NCBI GenBank assembly: GCA_001767455.1
Contig: MELC01000071.1
Location: 64,503 to 128,502, forward strand
Direction of reading: 5' to 3'
Length of the DNA stretch: 64,000 nucleotides
Source: Acidobacteria bacterium RIFCSPLOWO2_12_FULL_66_21
Lineage (GTDB): Bacteria; Acidobacteriota; Vicinamibacteria; Vicinamibacterales; 2-12-FULL-66-21
Shown here: one piece after another, positions 1 to 9,929 of the stretch
Layout: every line of letters starts with the position of its first letter
How positions within the stretch are numbered: position 1 is the stretch's first letter
Notes under the pieces: generated by a model
What the model saw: only the letters and a program-made list of their open reading frames with translations
Told to the model about the DNA's origin: nothing
Database searches by the model: none
Translations under genes and position numbers: made by a program

Positions 1-1113
1 CTGGTCGTCTTCGTGGAACTCGGTCTTGCCGTCGCGCTGATTGTCACGACGGCGATGTTCATCCGGTTCTTCATCGAGCTGCAGCGCGTCACTCCGCTCT
101 TCCCGTCGGATCGGATCGTGGCTGTCGACGTGCGCGCACCGGACGCGGCGGCGATCGCCGAGCGGATTTCCGGCTTGCCGGGCGTCAGTGCCGTGACGAT
201 CGCATCCGGGACGCCGGGAGGGCTGCATTCCTCCTCGGCCGCCAAGGTGCGGTCGGACAACGGCCGCATGGCCCGCGCCTCGCTGGTCCGCGCCGATCCG
301 TCGTTCTTCCGGACGCTCGACATCGCGATCGTCCGGGGACGTGCGTTCGACCGCGCCGAAGCGGACGGCCATCAGAGCGTCGCGGTCGTCAGCGAGGCCG
401 CGGCGAAGGCGCTCTGGCCCGGCGAGGAGCCGCTCGGCGCGCGCATCGTGATGGACGGCCGGACCGGCACGTCGACCGCCACCGTGGTCGGGGTCGCACG
501 CGATGCCATCGACGGCGCGGGCCTGGCGAAACAGGGACTGCTGGCCCCCGACATCTACCTTCCGTTCGACATGAAGAGCGCTCCCGACGTGGCGGTGCTG
601 GCACGGACCGCCGGCGATCCGCGCCTGCTGCTCAGGCCGATCGCGGCGGCTGCGCGCACGCGTCCGGCCGGCCGGGTCCCGCATGCGAGCCTCCTGGAGT
701 CGTCCCTCGTCCACGAGGACAGCACGTTCGTCGTGCGCCTGTTGGGAGGGTTCGGCATCGTCGCGCTGCTGCTCGCGGGCAGCGGCATCTTCGGCGTCAT
801 CAGCCAGTCGGTCGCTCAGCGCACGACCGAGTTCGGCGTGCGCATGGCGTTGGGGGCGTCGTCAGGTCAGGTGCTGCGGATGGTGCTCGCGCGCGAGGTC
901 AAGCTGATTGTCGCAGCGATCGCCACCGGTGTCGTCGGCACGGTGCTGGTGACGCGGTCCGCGTTCGTCGAGATGCTGGTGATGACGGGAAGCGATCCGC
1001 GCCTGTGGATCGTCGTCGCGGCGCTGTGCGGCGGCGTCGCCACCGCGGCCGTCACCTTCGCGACGTGGCGCATCGTCAGGCTGGACCCGTGGAAGGTCCT
1101 GCGACAAGGATAG
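1..1113 (+). CDS. ABC transporter permease, MacB/ADOP-type (3' part)
   Basis: The reading frame is open from the first base, so the gene starts upstream of the window; the first internal start codon (GTG at 13) is not the true start. The visible part has a membrane segment at its beginning, then a periplasmic region of about 200 residues (MacB core-domain type). It ends with the FtsX-type module of three membrane segments, including the typical stretch QRTTEFGVRMALGAS before the second helix. This is the second half of an acidobacterial duplicated permease (ADOP) or MacB-like permease, which moves substrate by mechanotransmission with a partner ATPase. The ATPase gene at 1331-2017 lies convergently just downstream and may be the partner, although it is on the other strand. 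Substrate unknown. Confidence 0.88.
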   Translation: MVVFVELGLAVALIVTTAMFIRFFIELQRVTPLFPSDRIVAVDVRAPDAAAIAERISGLPGVSAVTIASGTPGGLHSSSAAKVRSDNGRMARASLVRADPSFFRTLDIAIVRGRAFDRAEADGHQSVAVVSEAAAKALWPGEEPLGARIVMDGRTGTSTATVVGVARDAIDGAGLAKQGLLAPDIYLPFDMKSAPDVAVLARTAGDPRLLLRPIAAAARTRPAGRVPHASLLESSLVHEDSTFVVRLLGGFGIVALLLAGSGIFGVISQSVAQRTTEFGVRMALGASSGQVLRMVLAREVKLIVAAIATGVVGTVLVTRSAFVEMLVMTGSDPRLWIVVAALCGGVATAAVTFATWRIVRLDPWKVLRQG

Positions 1114-1126
1114 ACGTCGACGGATC

Positions 1127-1316
1127 ATTGCCGACTGCCGATTGGCGAATGCCGATTGCCGGATTGTCGGGTTTCGATTGGCGATCGACGCAGTGCCGAT
1201 TGTCGAGTGGCCTCGGCAGCGGTCATCACCCCCCAATCGACAATCGAAGATCCGTCGATCGACAATCGCCACTCGGCAATCCGTCAATCTGCAATCTGCA
1301 CGCGCCACTCGGCAAT
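1127..1316. repeat. Inverted pair of heptamer arrays between convergent genes
   Basis: Positions 1127-1161 are five consecutive 7-base units of the ATTGCCG type (ATTGCCG, ACTGCCG, ATTGGCG, AATGCCG, ATTGCCG). From 1234 to 1316 the opposite orientation appears as CAATCGA, CAATCGA, CAATCGC, CACTCGG, CAATCCG and similar units. The word CACTCGGCAAT occurs twice. The two arms can pair imperfectly. The array fills the space between two convergent stop codons, so it could act as a bidirectional terminator; that role is inferred. Confidence 0.7.
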
Positions 1317-1330
1317 GACAGGCGCCGTAT

Positions 1331-2017
<687 letters not shown>

Positions 2018-2056
2018 GACTACGTTACCTACGCCGCCCGGAGGCTCGGCGTTCCA

Positions 2057-2872
2057 CTAGGTTTTTCCTTCTTTGAGCCGTTGCACGATGGCGCGGACCG
2101 CGGCCGGCGCATCGGGAGGGAACAGCGCCGACCAGTCCCGGACATCCACCGGCACCAGCACCGGACTGCCCTTGCGCGTCTTGCGGCGCAGCTCCGCGAT
2201 CGTGGCCGCCAGGTCCTGGGAGGCCGCGATGCCGCTGCCCATGAGGAGCAGACACACGACGTCGTGCACGGACGCGGCGTTGACGGCGAGCGGCCACGCC
2301 TCCTCCACCGCGGCGCCATCGACGTGCGCGACGTACCTGGCCAGCAGCCGCACGGGCGGCTCGGCCTTCTTGAACAGGCCGCCCTTCGCCTTGATGCCGA
2401 ATCCCGCGTCGATGCCGGCGACGCGAACCTCGGACGCGTTGTCCGACACGGCGGCGACCGCGTCGCGCAGCCGGGAAATGGCGGCCTTCCTGACGAACTC
2501 CACGGTGCTCGCGCGTTCTTTCTGGAACCGGCGATCCGCTTTCGGCTGCGCGGGGGGCTGGTCCGGCTCGCGCGGAGCGGCCGGCTCGGCGGGCCGCGGC
2601 GGCGCTTCGACCGGCCTGGCGCGCACGGGGGCTGGCGGAACGGTCCCGTCGGCCAGCTGCTCGTCGTACCGGCGGCGCCCCGCTTCGTCCATCAGGATGC
2701 GGTACGCCTCGGTCAGTTCCGCTGCGCGGGTCGCGGCGATTTCCTGGAACTCGGGCCCGAGATGCTGCACCTTGTCCGGGTGGTAGCGCGCGATCTCGCG
2801 CCGGAAGGCCCGTTTGATTTCGTCTGTGGGAGCCGCGCGGTCGACCCCGAGGATCTCGTAGTAGGTCTTCAA
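2057..2872 (-). CDS. J-domain (DnaJ-like) protein
   Basis: Residues 1-70 are a J domain with the invariant HPD at 31-33 (ARYHPDKVQ) and the downstream helix ending RRRYDEQLADG. After a proline-rich linker (about 75-115) there is a C-terminal region of about 150 residues with no Zn-finger or substrate-binding domain, so it is not a full DnaJ. It should stimulate an Hsp70 ATPase through the J domain. The start is a TTG (2870-2872) embedded in the stop of the upstream pilus-type ATPase gene (sequence TTGA), which implies translational coupling. The C-terminal part could be a pilus or secretion-related adaptor, but I do not recognise it. Confidence 0.85.
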   Translation of the reverse strand: MKTYYEILGVDRAAPTDEIKRAFRREIARYHPDKVQHLGPEFQEIAATRAAELTEAYRILMDEAGRRRYDEQLADGTVPPAPVRARPVEAPPRPAEPAAPREPDQPPAQPKADRRFQKERASTVEFVRKAAISRLRDAVAAVSDNASEVRVAGIDAGFGIKAKGGLFKKAEPPVRLLARYVAHVDGAAVEEAWPLAVNAASVHDVVCLLLMGSGIAASQDLAATIAELRRKTRKGSPVLVPVDVRDWSALFPPDAPAAVRAIVQRLKEGKT

Positions 2873-4899
2873 CGATTCTGGTTCTTGAACTCAGTCACGT
2901 TCGATGCCGGAAGCTCCAGCGTCTTGCCCTGCTGGCGCAGTTTCTTCTTCGACTTCGCGGGCGCCGCGGTCGTCGTCGCGCAGAACGGGCAGAAACTCCA
3001 GCCCGGCTGCAGCGAGCGCCCGCACTTCGGACAGCCGCCGCTGAGGCGATTGCCGCAATGCGGGCACGCGAGGAAGTCCATGGCCACCGCGCCCCCGCAC
3101 CCGGGACAGAGCGTGCGGATCTCGCGCACTTCCGTGACCACGCGCAACAGCTCCTCGGCGGTCGTGACGCCGGTCTTCACCTTGGCGAGGCCGTCCTCGC
3201 CGAGCGTGATCATGCCCGAGCTGACCGCCGCCTCCCTGATCATGTCCTCGCCGGCCTTCTGCGCGATGAGCCGCCGCACCTTGTCGCTGACGCGCATCAC
3301 CTCGTAGATGGCGATGCGGCCGCGATACCCGGTGTGGTTGCACTCCTCGCATCCGACGGAACGATAGAACACGAACTGCGGGGCATCGGCTTCCGCGATG
3401 TTCAGGGCGCGGAGCGTGTCGGCCTCGGGCGTGTACTGCCGGCGGCACGCGCCGCACAGCCGCCGCACGAGCCGCTGCGCGATGACGCCGACCAGCGCCG
3501 AGCCGATCACGTACGGCTCCATGCCCATGTCCATCAGCCGCGTCACCGTCGACGGCGCGTCGTCGGTATGCAGCGTGGAGAGCACGAGGTGGCCGGTCTG
3601 CGCCGCCTGCATCCCGATCTTGGCCGTCTCCTGATCGCGGATCTCGCCGACGAGAATCACGTCGGGGTCCTGGCGCAGGATCGCGCGCAGGGCGCTCGCG
3701 AACGTGAGCTTCACCTTCTCGTTGATCTGCGTCTGGTTGACGCCGGGGATCTGGTACTCGATCGGATCCTCGATCGTGATGATGTTCGTGCGTCCCGATT
3801 TGAGCGACGTCAGCGCCGAGCAGAGCGAGGTCGTCTTGCCGCTGCCCGTCGGCCCGACGACGAGGATCATGCCGTGCTGGTGGCGCAGGAAGTGACGGAC
3901 TTCATCCATCGCGGCGGCCGACAGCCCGAGTTCCTCGAGCGGCGGCGCCCCCTTGCGGTGGTCCAGCACGCGCAGAACGATCTTCTCGCCGAACAGCGTG
4001 CGCAGCGTCGACACGCGGAAATCGACGTCCTTGCCGTCCTCGGTCTTGACGCGAAGGCGGCCGTCCTGCGGCAGCCGCTTTTCCGCGATGTCCATGCCCG
4101 CCATGATCTTCATGCGGGCCACGAGCCCCTCGTGGACCCACTTGGGCAGGTCCATCACTTCCTTGAGCAGGCCGTCGAGGCGGTGACGGATGAGGACCCC
4201 TTTCTCCATCGGCTCGATGTGGACGTCGCTCGCGCGGCTCGTGATGGCGCTGTTCACGACGAGATCCACGAGGTCGATGATCGGGGCCGAGTCGCTGCCT
4301 TCCCGCGCCTGCGTGGTGATTCCCGCCTGCTCGAACACGTCCTCGTCGGGCCGGCGCATCAGGCCCGACTGCGGCATCAGTTCCGACGTCCCGCGCCCGC
4401 CGGTGCGCTGCCCGCCGCTGCTCGGCGGCTGGACGGCGAGCCCCCCGGCGACCCCCGTGAACTTCGCGAGCGCCTTGTCGGGATAGCCGTTCTCGATGGA
4501 GTCGAGAATGTCGGTGCGCGTCGCGACGACCTGCTTGATCCGATAGCCGGTCTGGAATTCGAGGTCCTGCACCAGGCTGAACAGCAGCGGGTCCGACATC
4601 GCGACGGTCAGCAGGTTCTTCTCGAGCCTGACCGCCACGCATACGCGCTTCAGCGCGACGTCCTTCGGGATGAGGATGATCGCCGCCGGATCGGGCGGCT
4701 CGTCGACGAGACTGATGTAGGGAAATCCGAGCTGGTAGGCGAGCGCCTTCGTGATCTGTTTTTCGGTCGCGAAATTCAGGCGGACCAGGACGGCGCCCAC
4801 ACGCTCGCCCGTGCGCTTGTGCTCGGCAAGCGCGATTTGCAGATCCTCATCCGTAATGAGGCCGGCCTGAATCAGGCACTCGCCGATCTTCTTGCGCAC
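2869..4899 (-). CDS. Type IV pilus / type II secretion assembly ATPase (GspE/PilB/MshE family) with C-terminal zinc ribbons
   Basis: Cytoplasmic hexameric ATPase that drives pilin polymerisation. The 676-residue protein begins with an MshEN-type domain (about 1-150), a fold that binds c-di-GMP in MshE; binding here is not shown. The core has Walker A GPTGSGKT (349-356), Walker B DPDVILVGEI (411-420), the His box around QTGHLVLSTLHTDD, and the zinc tetracysteine C482xxC485...C517xxC520. Unusually, the tail (about 595-645) adds two rubredoxin-like zinc ribbons (CPGCG, CPHCG, CPKCG, CPFC). The start is GTG at 4897-4899. It lies 112 bp after the PilM-like gene and overlaps the J-domain gene, so these three probably form an operon. 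Confidence 0.93.
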   Translation of the reverse strand: MRKKIGECLIQAGLITDEDLQIALAEHKRTGERVGAVLVRLNFATEKQITKALAYQLGFPYISLVDEPPDPAAIILIPKDVALKRVCVAVRLEKNLLTVAMSDPLLFSLVQDLEFQTGYRIKQVVATRTDILDSIENGYPDKALAKFTGVAGGLAVQPPSSGGQRTGGRGTSELMPQSGLMRRPDEDVFEQAGITTQAREGSDSAPIIDLVDLVVNSAITSRASDVHIEPMEKGVLIRHRLDGLLKEVMDLPKWVHEGLVARMKIMAGMDIAEKRLPQDGRLRVKTEDGKDVDFRVSTLRTLFGEKIVLRVLDHRKGAPPLEELGLSAAAMDEVRHFLRHQHGMILVVGPTGSGKTTSLCSALTSLKSGRTNIITIEDPIEYQIPGVNQTQINEKVKLTFASALRAILRQDPDVILVGEIRDQETAKIGMQAAQTGHLVLSTLHTDDAPSTVTRLMDMGMEPYVIGSALVGVIAQRLVRRLCGACRRQYTPEADTLRALNIAEADAPQFVFYRSVGCEECNHTGYRGRIAIYEVMRVSDKVRRLIAQKAGEDMIREAAVSSGMITLGEDGLAKVKTGVTTAEELLRVVTEVREIRTLCPGCGGAVAMDFLACPHCGNRLSGGCPKCGRSLQPGWSFCPFCATTTAAPAKSKKKLRQQGKTLELPASNVTEFKNQNR

Positions 4900-5011
4900 C
4901 TGCTATCCCCTCGGGCCCCCGCCCATGAACCGGAAGCTCTGATTCTACGGGCGAATCAGCTCAACCGCAATGACAACCGCCGCTGTCGTTCAATACTTGG
5001 CTCGCGACCAG

Positions 5012-6667
5012 TTACTGCGGCAGAATGCCGGACCCCGAACCGAGCGCGACCCGGATCGCGAGCCCCGACGGCTCGCGGAGAATTACAAATCTGGCTTCAA
5101 TGCGGGCGACGATCCTCTGACCGACGGCATCGCCGACGCCCAGGATCCGCCCGTCGATGATCGCCAGGCGCCTGTCCTCATCGATCAGGATCGAATCCAC
5201 GCGCGGCAGCCGATCCTTCAGCGGCGGCTGCGGGCGCGCGCGCGGCGCTGCCGGCGGCGCGACCTCGACGGCCCGATCGGCGGCTGGGCGGACGGGTTCG
5301 GCGGAAACCGCCGCCGGGGGCCGCATCGGGTCCGCCTGAGGTTTGGCGATGACTGGTGGAGGCTCGGACCTGGCCACCTGCACCGGCGGTTTCGACGTTG
5401 GCTCGGCCTTCGTCGCCTCGACAGGAGGTTTCACCACGGGCTCGGTCTTGGGAGCCTCCACGGGAGGCTTCGGTGGCGGTTCGGCCCTCGTTGTCTGCAC
5501 GGGAGCCCTCGCTGCCGGTTCCGGAAGGGGGACAGGCGCACTTTTCGGGGCGGAAGTGGCAGGCGGCGGCGGGACCTTCACGACCGGCGGCGCGGAAAAG
5601 GGGACAGGCACACTTTTCCGCTCGGAAGTGTGGCTGTCCCCCTTTTCCGGCGGCTGCACCGGCGGCTGCGGCGCCGCGGCGGGAGGCATGCCGCCGCGGA
5701 CACCCGCCCGCTGGGACACAGTCGGGCTGCGTTTCGGCTGCGACGACGCGGTCGATTTGTTCACCGGCATGGTCGCGGTCCTGGCGGTCGAATCGCCCAG
5801 CGCGCCCGACCAGTAGGCGTACCCCACCAGGCCGATGCCGACGCCACACGCGATGACGGCGGCCGCGCGGAGCAACGCGACGAGCGGGCGTTTGCGCTGT
5901 GTCGGCGCCGTGGCGGCGGCGCAAGCGAGCCTGATGGAGGGGACCAGCTCCGAGAATCGCGAGTCCTTCGCGCGGCCGCGGGGCCGGAGACCCGCGGGCG
6001 AGTCGAGCGTCTCGACCTCGATATCGAGCTCTTCGATGAGGGGCATGGTGAGCGACCGCAGATCGGGGAGATCGCCACAGGTGATTGCCGCTTCCACGAT
6101 CGCGCCGTGCATCGATCGCACCGTGGCGATGGCCTGCCGGATTTCCGGCGCAAGGTGGGCGACCAGCGAGTACCGTTGGAGCAATTCCGCCTTGGTTCCC
6201 ACCTCCAGGCTGCGGTAGGTCCAGTCCACCGTTCTCGAGAACAGCGCGCAATCGTCGCGAACGACAGCAATGGCGGCGCCGTGCGTGTTGATGGCGAGCC
6301 AGAGGAAGGTGCTGCCCTTGGGGGTCCGCGGTCGCGTGGCGGCGAGCCGCACCAGGGCCTGCGCGGGCGACAGCACGGCGTCGATCCGGAACCCCGCAGC
6401 GGTCAGCGGCCGCAGGGCGGCCCGCACCACGAAATCGTCAGGAGAGAGCGGCTCCGGCATGCCCCAGACGATGACGCGCGCGGACCGTGGAAAGCGCTTC
6501 CCTCGGCGCGCGGCCTTCAGCGTCTCGGCAAGCGCGACGTCGTGCGAGGGCCAGCCGGCCGGCTCGATGACGTGCACCGCCGACACGTCGAGCACGGGCC
6601 CGGCGGGCCGTACGCCCACGAGGACACACGAATCCGGGCCCAGATCGATACCGGTGGTGGCGGCCAT
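5012..6667 (-). CDS. PilM/MshI-like protein with proline-rich linker and GspB-like C-terminal domain
   Basis: 551 residues from an ATG at 6665-6667. An in-frame extension upstream would run antisense into the GGDEF gene and is rejected. Residues 1-245 resemble the actin-like fold of PilM/MshI (starts MAATTGIDLGPDSCVLVGV). Next comes one membrane helix (about 255-280, IACGVGIGLVGYAYWSG) and a long Pro/Ala/Lys linker with repeats of PPVEAPKTEP type. The final domain of about 60 residues (VDSILIDEDRRLAIIDGRIL) resembles the C-terminus of GspB/PulB-type secretion proteins. It probably bridges cytoplasmic ATPase and periplasmic secretin in a pilus or type II-like machine. The linker contains a REP-like hairpin at 5592-5650. 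Confidence 0.75.
   Translation of the reverse strand: MAATTGIDLGPDSCVLVGVRPAGPVLDVSAVHVIEPAGWPSHDVALAETLKAARRGKRFPRSARVIVWGMPEPLSPDDFVVRAALRPLTAAGFRIDAVLSPAQALVRLAATRPRTPKGSTFLWLAINTHGAAIAVVRDDCALFSRTVDWTYRSLEVGTKAELLQRYSLVAHLAPEIRQAIATVRSMHGAIVEAAITCGDLPDLRSLTMPLIEELDIEVETLDSPAGLRPRGRAKDSRFSELVPSIRLACAAATAPTQRKRPLVALLRAAAVIACGVGIGLVGYAYWSGALGDSTARTATMPVNKSTASSQPKRSPTVSQRAGVRGGMPPAAAPQPPVQPPEKGDSHTSERKSVPVPFSAPPVVKVPPPPATSAPKSAPVPLPEPAARAPVQTTRAEPPPKPPVEAPKTEPVVKPPVEATKAEPTSKPPVQVARSEPPPVIAKPQADPMRPPAAVSAEPVRPAADRAVEVAPPAAPRARPQPPLKDRLPRVDSILIDEDRRLAIIDGRILGVGDAVGQRIVARIEARFVILREPSGLAIRVALGSGSGILPQ
5592..5650. repeat. REP-like imperfect palindrome inside a coding sequence
   Basis: Left arm 5593-5620 contains GGGGACAGGCACACTTTTCC; right arm 5622-5650 contains CGGAAGTGTGGCTGTCCCC. 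Together they make an imperfect hairpin of about 58 bp. A degenerate partial copy with the same core (GGGGACAGGCGCACTTTTC) lies at 5527-5562. Both are translated as part of the proline-rich linker (peptides such as EKGDSHTSERKSVPVPF and APKSAPVPLP). GGGGACAGGCAC-type palindromes are known as REP elements mobilised by RAYT (Y1) transposases; no such transposase lies in this window. Confidence 0.75.
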
Positions 6668-6750
6668 GGTAACCCTTACTACTTTCGGCTGCGCGACGCG
6701 TTGACGGTAGGCCCGGCCTTTCGTCCAACGCGACTCTTGAACGGGGAACC

Positions 6751-6756
6751 TATAAT
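6751..6756 (+). promoter_or_regulatory. Possible -10 element for the GGDEF-HTH gene
   Basis: A perfect TATAAT lies 47 bp before the ATG at 6804, in the 136-bp divergent gap between the PilM-like and GGDEF genes. TTGAAC at 6737 is too close to be the paired -35, and no good -35 is present at normal spacing, so this is only suggestive. Confidence 0.35.
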
Positions 6757-6803
6757 TAGAGACCACCAGCGGCAAACGAGCAAGCTGGGCCATAATCAGG
6801 CCG

Positions 6804-7901
6804 ATGATCGGACGATTGAGAGACCTGCCGCGCGACGTGCGCGAGCAGACGGCTGCGGCCGTCCTCGACCGGCAGACGGGGCTCGCGCAGGATATCGCCA
6901 GCATGCTCGCCGAGGAGCCCGGCCTCGACGCGGCGGCGTGGCGGGACTGCGGCATCGTGCTCCTCGATCTCCTGACTCTGGCGATCGAGGAAGGGGAAAT
7001 CGACAGCCGCCGCGGCGCCATCCACGACTTGTCGCTGTTCGCTCCTCCCCTCTCGATCCGCGACATCATTCACGCCGCGCACCGGGTTGAGCGCGTCGTC
7101 CTCGACGAGCTGGCGCTCAACGAGCAGCTTGGGGCGACGTCGGAGCCATGGCCGGTCGTGGCGCACTCGGTGCGCGCGGCGACCCTGGAGGTGATCGGCG
7201 CGTTTGCCGAACGGGAGGGCGCCCATCCGCCGCTGCGCGATCCGCTGACCACGCTGGTGTCGCGCGCCGTGTTCGACATGGTGCTCGCGCAGGAGACCTA
7301 CCGGGCGCACCGGCACGAGCACGGCGTCGCGATGCTGCTCTTCGACATCGACAACCTGTCGCAGCTGAACGCGTCGCATGGCTACGGCGCCGGCGATCGC
7401 CTGCTCGAGCGGCTCGGCATCATGGCGCGGCGCTTCTTCCGCACGCATGACTGGGTGGCGCGCCACGGCGACGATTCGATCGGCGTGATCCTGCCGGAGG
7501 CGACGCTCGACCAGGCGGACGCGCTGGCCAGCAAGTTCCGCGAGATGGTGCAGCAGCGGCTCGTCCTGATCGATCACAAGACGGACAAGGTGACCAACGT
7601 CACGGTGAGCGCCGCGGCCGTCGGCACGGATCTCGTGCAGGCCGACATCGATCCCGGGTACATCCTGGCGGAGGCGGAAGCGGCCGTGCTGCGGGCAAAG
7701 ATGAACGGAGGCAACCGGGTCGAGCGCGTGGCACTGCTGCCGACCTCGGTGACGTTTATCGGCGCCGCGACGCTCCTGGGTGTGACGGTGCGCGAGGTGG
7801 TCCGGCTCGTGCGGGGCGGCGCGCTCCGCGCCAGCCGGCGCGGCCGTCATTTTCACATCGACCGGGCGACTATCGAAGAGTACCGCTCGCGGCGCACGTG
7901 A
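6804..7901 (+). CDS. Degenerate GGDEF-domain protein with C-terminal helix-turn-helix
   Basis: 365 residues, no membrane segment. An N-terminal helical region (about 1-150) precedes a GGDEF-type domain (about 155-305) recognisable by LFDIDNLSQLNASHGYGAGD and VARHGDDSIGVILPEA. The active-site GGDEF is replaced by HGDDS, so diguanylate cyclase activity is unlikely; it could be a c-di-GMP or GTP sensor. The last about 50 residues (ATLLGVTVREVVRLVRGGALR ... RHFHIDRATIEEY) match excisionase/MerR-type DNA-binding domains. Divergent from the pilus operon at 6667, it is a candidate regulator of that locus, which is inference. The stop is 9 bp from the stop of acetyl-CoA synthetase on the other strand. 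Confidence 0.8.
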   Translation: MIGRLRDLPRDVREQTAAAVLDRQTGLAQDIASMLAEEPGLDAAAWRDCGIVLLDLLTLAIEEGEIDSRRGAIHDLSLFAPPLSIRDIIHAAHRVERVVLDELALNEQLGATSEPWPVVAHSVRAATLEVIGAFAEREGAHPPLRDPLTTLVSRAVFDMVLAQETYRAHRHEHGVAMLLFDIDNLSQLNASHGYGAGDRLLERLGIMARRFFRTHDWVARHGDDSIGVILPEATLDQADALASKFREMVQQRLVLIDHKTDKVTNVTVSAAAVGTDLVQADIDPGYILAEAEAAVLRAKMNGGNRVERVALLPTSVTFIGAATLLGVTVREVVRLVRGGALRASRRGRHFHIDRATIEEYRSRRT

Positions 7902-7910
7902 CCGCCGCGC

Positions 7911-9860
7911 TCATCCCTCTTTCTCTTCGTACTGCGTCTTCAGCCGCGCGACGACCGCGGGATCCGCAAGCGTGCTCGTGTCGCCGAGCGCCTTGCCCTC
8001 GGCGATGTCGCGAAGCAGCCGCCGCATGATCTTCCCCGAGCGCGTCTTCGGCAGGTCGGCGCTGAACAGGATCTGATCGGGCCTGGCGATCGCGCCGATC
8101 TTGCGGACCACGTGCTCCTTGAGCGCCTCGGCGAGCGCGTCGGACGGCTTGAAGCCTTCCTTCAAGGTCACGAATGCCGCGACCGCCTGCCCTTTGATCT
8201 CGTGGGAACGTCCGACGACCGCCGCCTCGGCGACCGTGGGGTGGTCGACGAGCGCGCTCTCGACTTCCATCGTTCCCAAACGGTGGCCCGCCACGTTCAG
8301 CACGTCGTCGACGCGGCCGAGCAGCCAGAAGAAGCCGTCCTCGTCGCGGCGCGCGCCGTCTCCGGTGAAATAGGCGCCGTCGGTCCAGCGGCTCCAGTAC
8401 TGCGTGAGGTAGCGATCGGGATCGCCGTAGATGCCGCGGAGCATCGCGGGCCAGGGCTTCGTGAGCGCGAGCAGTCCGCCGCCCGTCTCGATCCGTTCCC
8501 CTTTGGCGTTGCGGATCTCGGCGGCGACGCCCGGAAACGCACGGGTGGCCGAACCCGGCTTCGTGCTGGTGACGCCCGGCAGCGGCGTGATCATGATCAT
8601 GCCTGTCTCGGTCTGCCACCACGTGTCGACGATCGGGCAACGCTCGCGGCCGATATTGAGGTGATACCAGATCCACGCTTCCGGGTTGATCGGCTCGCCG
8701 ACCGACCCGAGCAGGCGCAGCGTGTCGAGCCGGCGTTTCGCGGGCCACTCGGTGCCCCACCGCATGAACGCGCGAATGGCGGTCGGCGCGGTGTAGAAGA
8801 CGGTGACGCCGTGTCGATCGATCATCTCCCAGAAGCGGTCCTTGTGCGGCCAGTCCGGCGCCCCTTCGTACATCAGGACGGTCGCGCCATTGGCGAGCGG
8901 CCCGTACACGACGTAGCTGTGCCCGGTCACCCATCCGATATCCGCCGTGCACCAGTACACGTCGTCTTCCTTCAGATCGAATACCCATTTGGTCGTGGCG
9001 TACGTGCCCACGAGGTACCCGCCCGTCGTGTGGACGATGCCCTTGGGTTTCCCGGTCGTGCCGGATGTATAGAGGATGTACAGCATGTCTTCGGCGTCCA
9101 TCGCTTCCGGCTCGCACGAGGACCCGGCATGCTGCATGAGACGGTGGTACCAGTGGTCGCGTCCTTCCGTGATGTCGACCGGTATCGGCGCTCCCGCGTG
9201 CCGCTGCACGACAATCACGTTCTTGATCGAAGGCGCACCCGCGAGCGCCTCGTCCGCCGTCTGCTTGAGCGGAACGACCTGGCCGCGGCGGTATCCGCCA
9301 TCGGCGGTCACGAGCAGCACCGCCTGCGCATCGTTGATGCGGTCGCGCAGCGACTCGGCGCTGAACCCGCCGAAGACGACGCTGTGGACCGCGCCGATGC
9401 GCGCGCAGGCGAGCATCGCGACGGCAAGCTCGGGAACGAGCGGCAGGTAGAGCGCGACGCGCTCTCCGCGTTTCACGCCAAGCGACTTCAGGACGTTCGC
9501 AAACGCGGAGACTTCGCGGAACAGATCCCAGTAGGTCAGCGTGCGGCGATCGCCGGGCTCGCCCTCCCAGACAATGGCGGCCTTGTTGCGCCGCGCCGTG
9601 CGCACGTGACGATCGAGGCAGTTCGCGCTGACGTTCAGCTTGCCCCCGACAAACCACCGCGCGTGCGGCGGATTCCACTCGAGCACCGCGTCCCAGGGCG
9701 CGATCCACTCGAGCTCCCGCGCGAACCGATCCCAGAAGCCTTCCGGGTCCGCAAGCGCCCGATCGTAGATCCCCGGGTCCGTGATGTTGGCCGTCGTCCT
9801 CCACCGTTCGGATGGCGGGAACCGGCGGTCTTCCTGGAGCAGCGCGCTGATTTCAGTCAT
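7911..9860 (-). CDS. acsA: Acetyl-CoA synthetase (AMP-forming)
   Basis: Converts acetate, ATP and CoA to acetyl-CoA, AMP and PPi in the cytoplasm. The 649-residue length is normal for the family. Visible motifs: ATP loop [11 protein letters not shown] (264-274), adenine-binding WWQTETG (414-420), hinge region [20 protein letters not shown] (499-518), and the adenylation lysine in [11 protein letters not shown] (K610, the residue acetylated in studied enzymes). The N-terminal part has the ACS cap domain (about 25-80). It follows the TPR pilus gene by 69 bp on the same strand; the gap carries a short TTCTACG repeat (9896-9915). No metabolic partner lies next to it. Confidence 0.96.
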   Translation of the reverse strand: MTEISALLQEDRRFPPSERWRTTANITDPGIYDRALADPEGFWDRFARELEWIAPWDAVLEWNPPHARWFVGGKLNVSANCLDRHVRTARRNKAAIVWEGEPGDRRTLTYWDLFREVSAFANVLKSLGVKRGERVALYLPLVPELAVAMLACARIGAVHSVVFGGFSAESLRDRINDAQAVLLVTADGGYRRGQVVPLKQTADEALAGAPSIKNVIVVQRHAGAPIPVDITEGRDHWYHRLMQHAGSSCEPEAMDAEDMLYILYTSGTTGKPKGIVHTTGGYLVGTYATTKWVFDLKEDDVYWCTADIGWVTGHSYVVYGPLANGATVLMYEGAPDWPHKDRFWEMIDRHGVTVFYTAPTAIRAFMRWGTEWPAKRRLDTLRLLGSVGEPINPEAWIWYHLNIGRERCPIVDTWWQTETGMIMITPLPGVTSTKPGSATRAFPGVAAEIRNAKGERIETGGGLLALTKPWPAMLRGIYGDPDRYLTQYWSRWTDGAYFTGDGARRDEDGFFWLLGRVDDVLNVAGHRLGTMEVESALVDHPTVAEAAVVGRSHEIKGQAVAAFVTLKEGFKPSDALAEALKEHVVRKIGAIARPDQILFSADLPKTRSGKIMRRLLRDIAEGKALGDTSTLADPAVVARLKTQYEEKEG

Positions 9861-9929
9861 GGGTGTTCATTGGTACAGCGTGAAGGCGTTCCACATTCTA
9901 CGTTTCTACGTTCTGCCTTGTACGGTTTG

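Noticed and set aside
6668..7069. 134-residue N-terminal extension of the PilM/MshI-like protein
   Set aside because: It lies antisense to the GGDEF-HTH gene, is Arg/Ser-rich without family similarity, and the ATG at 6667 starts exactly at the PilM-like domain.
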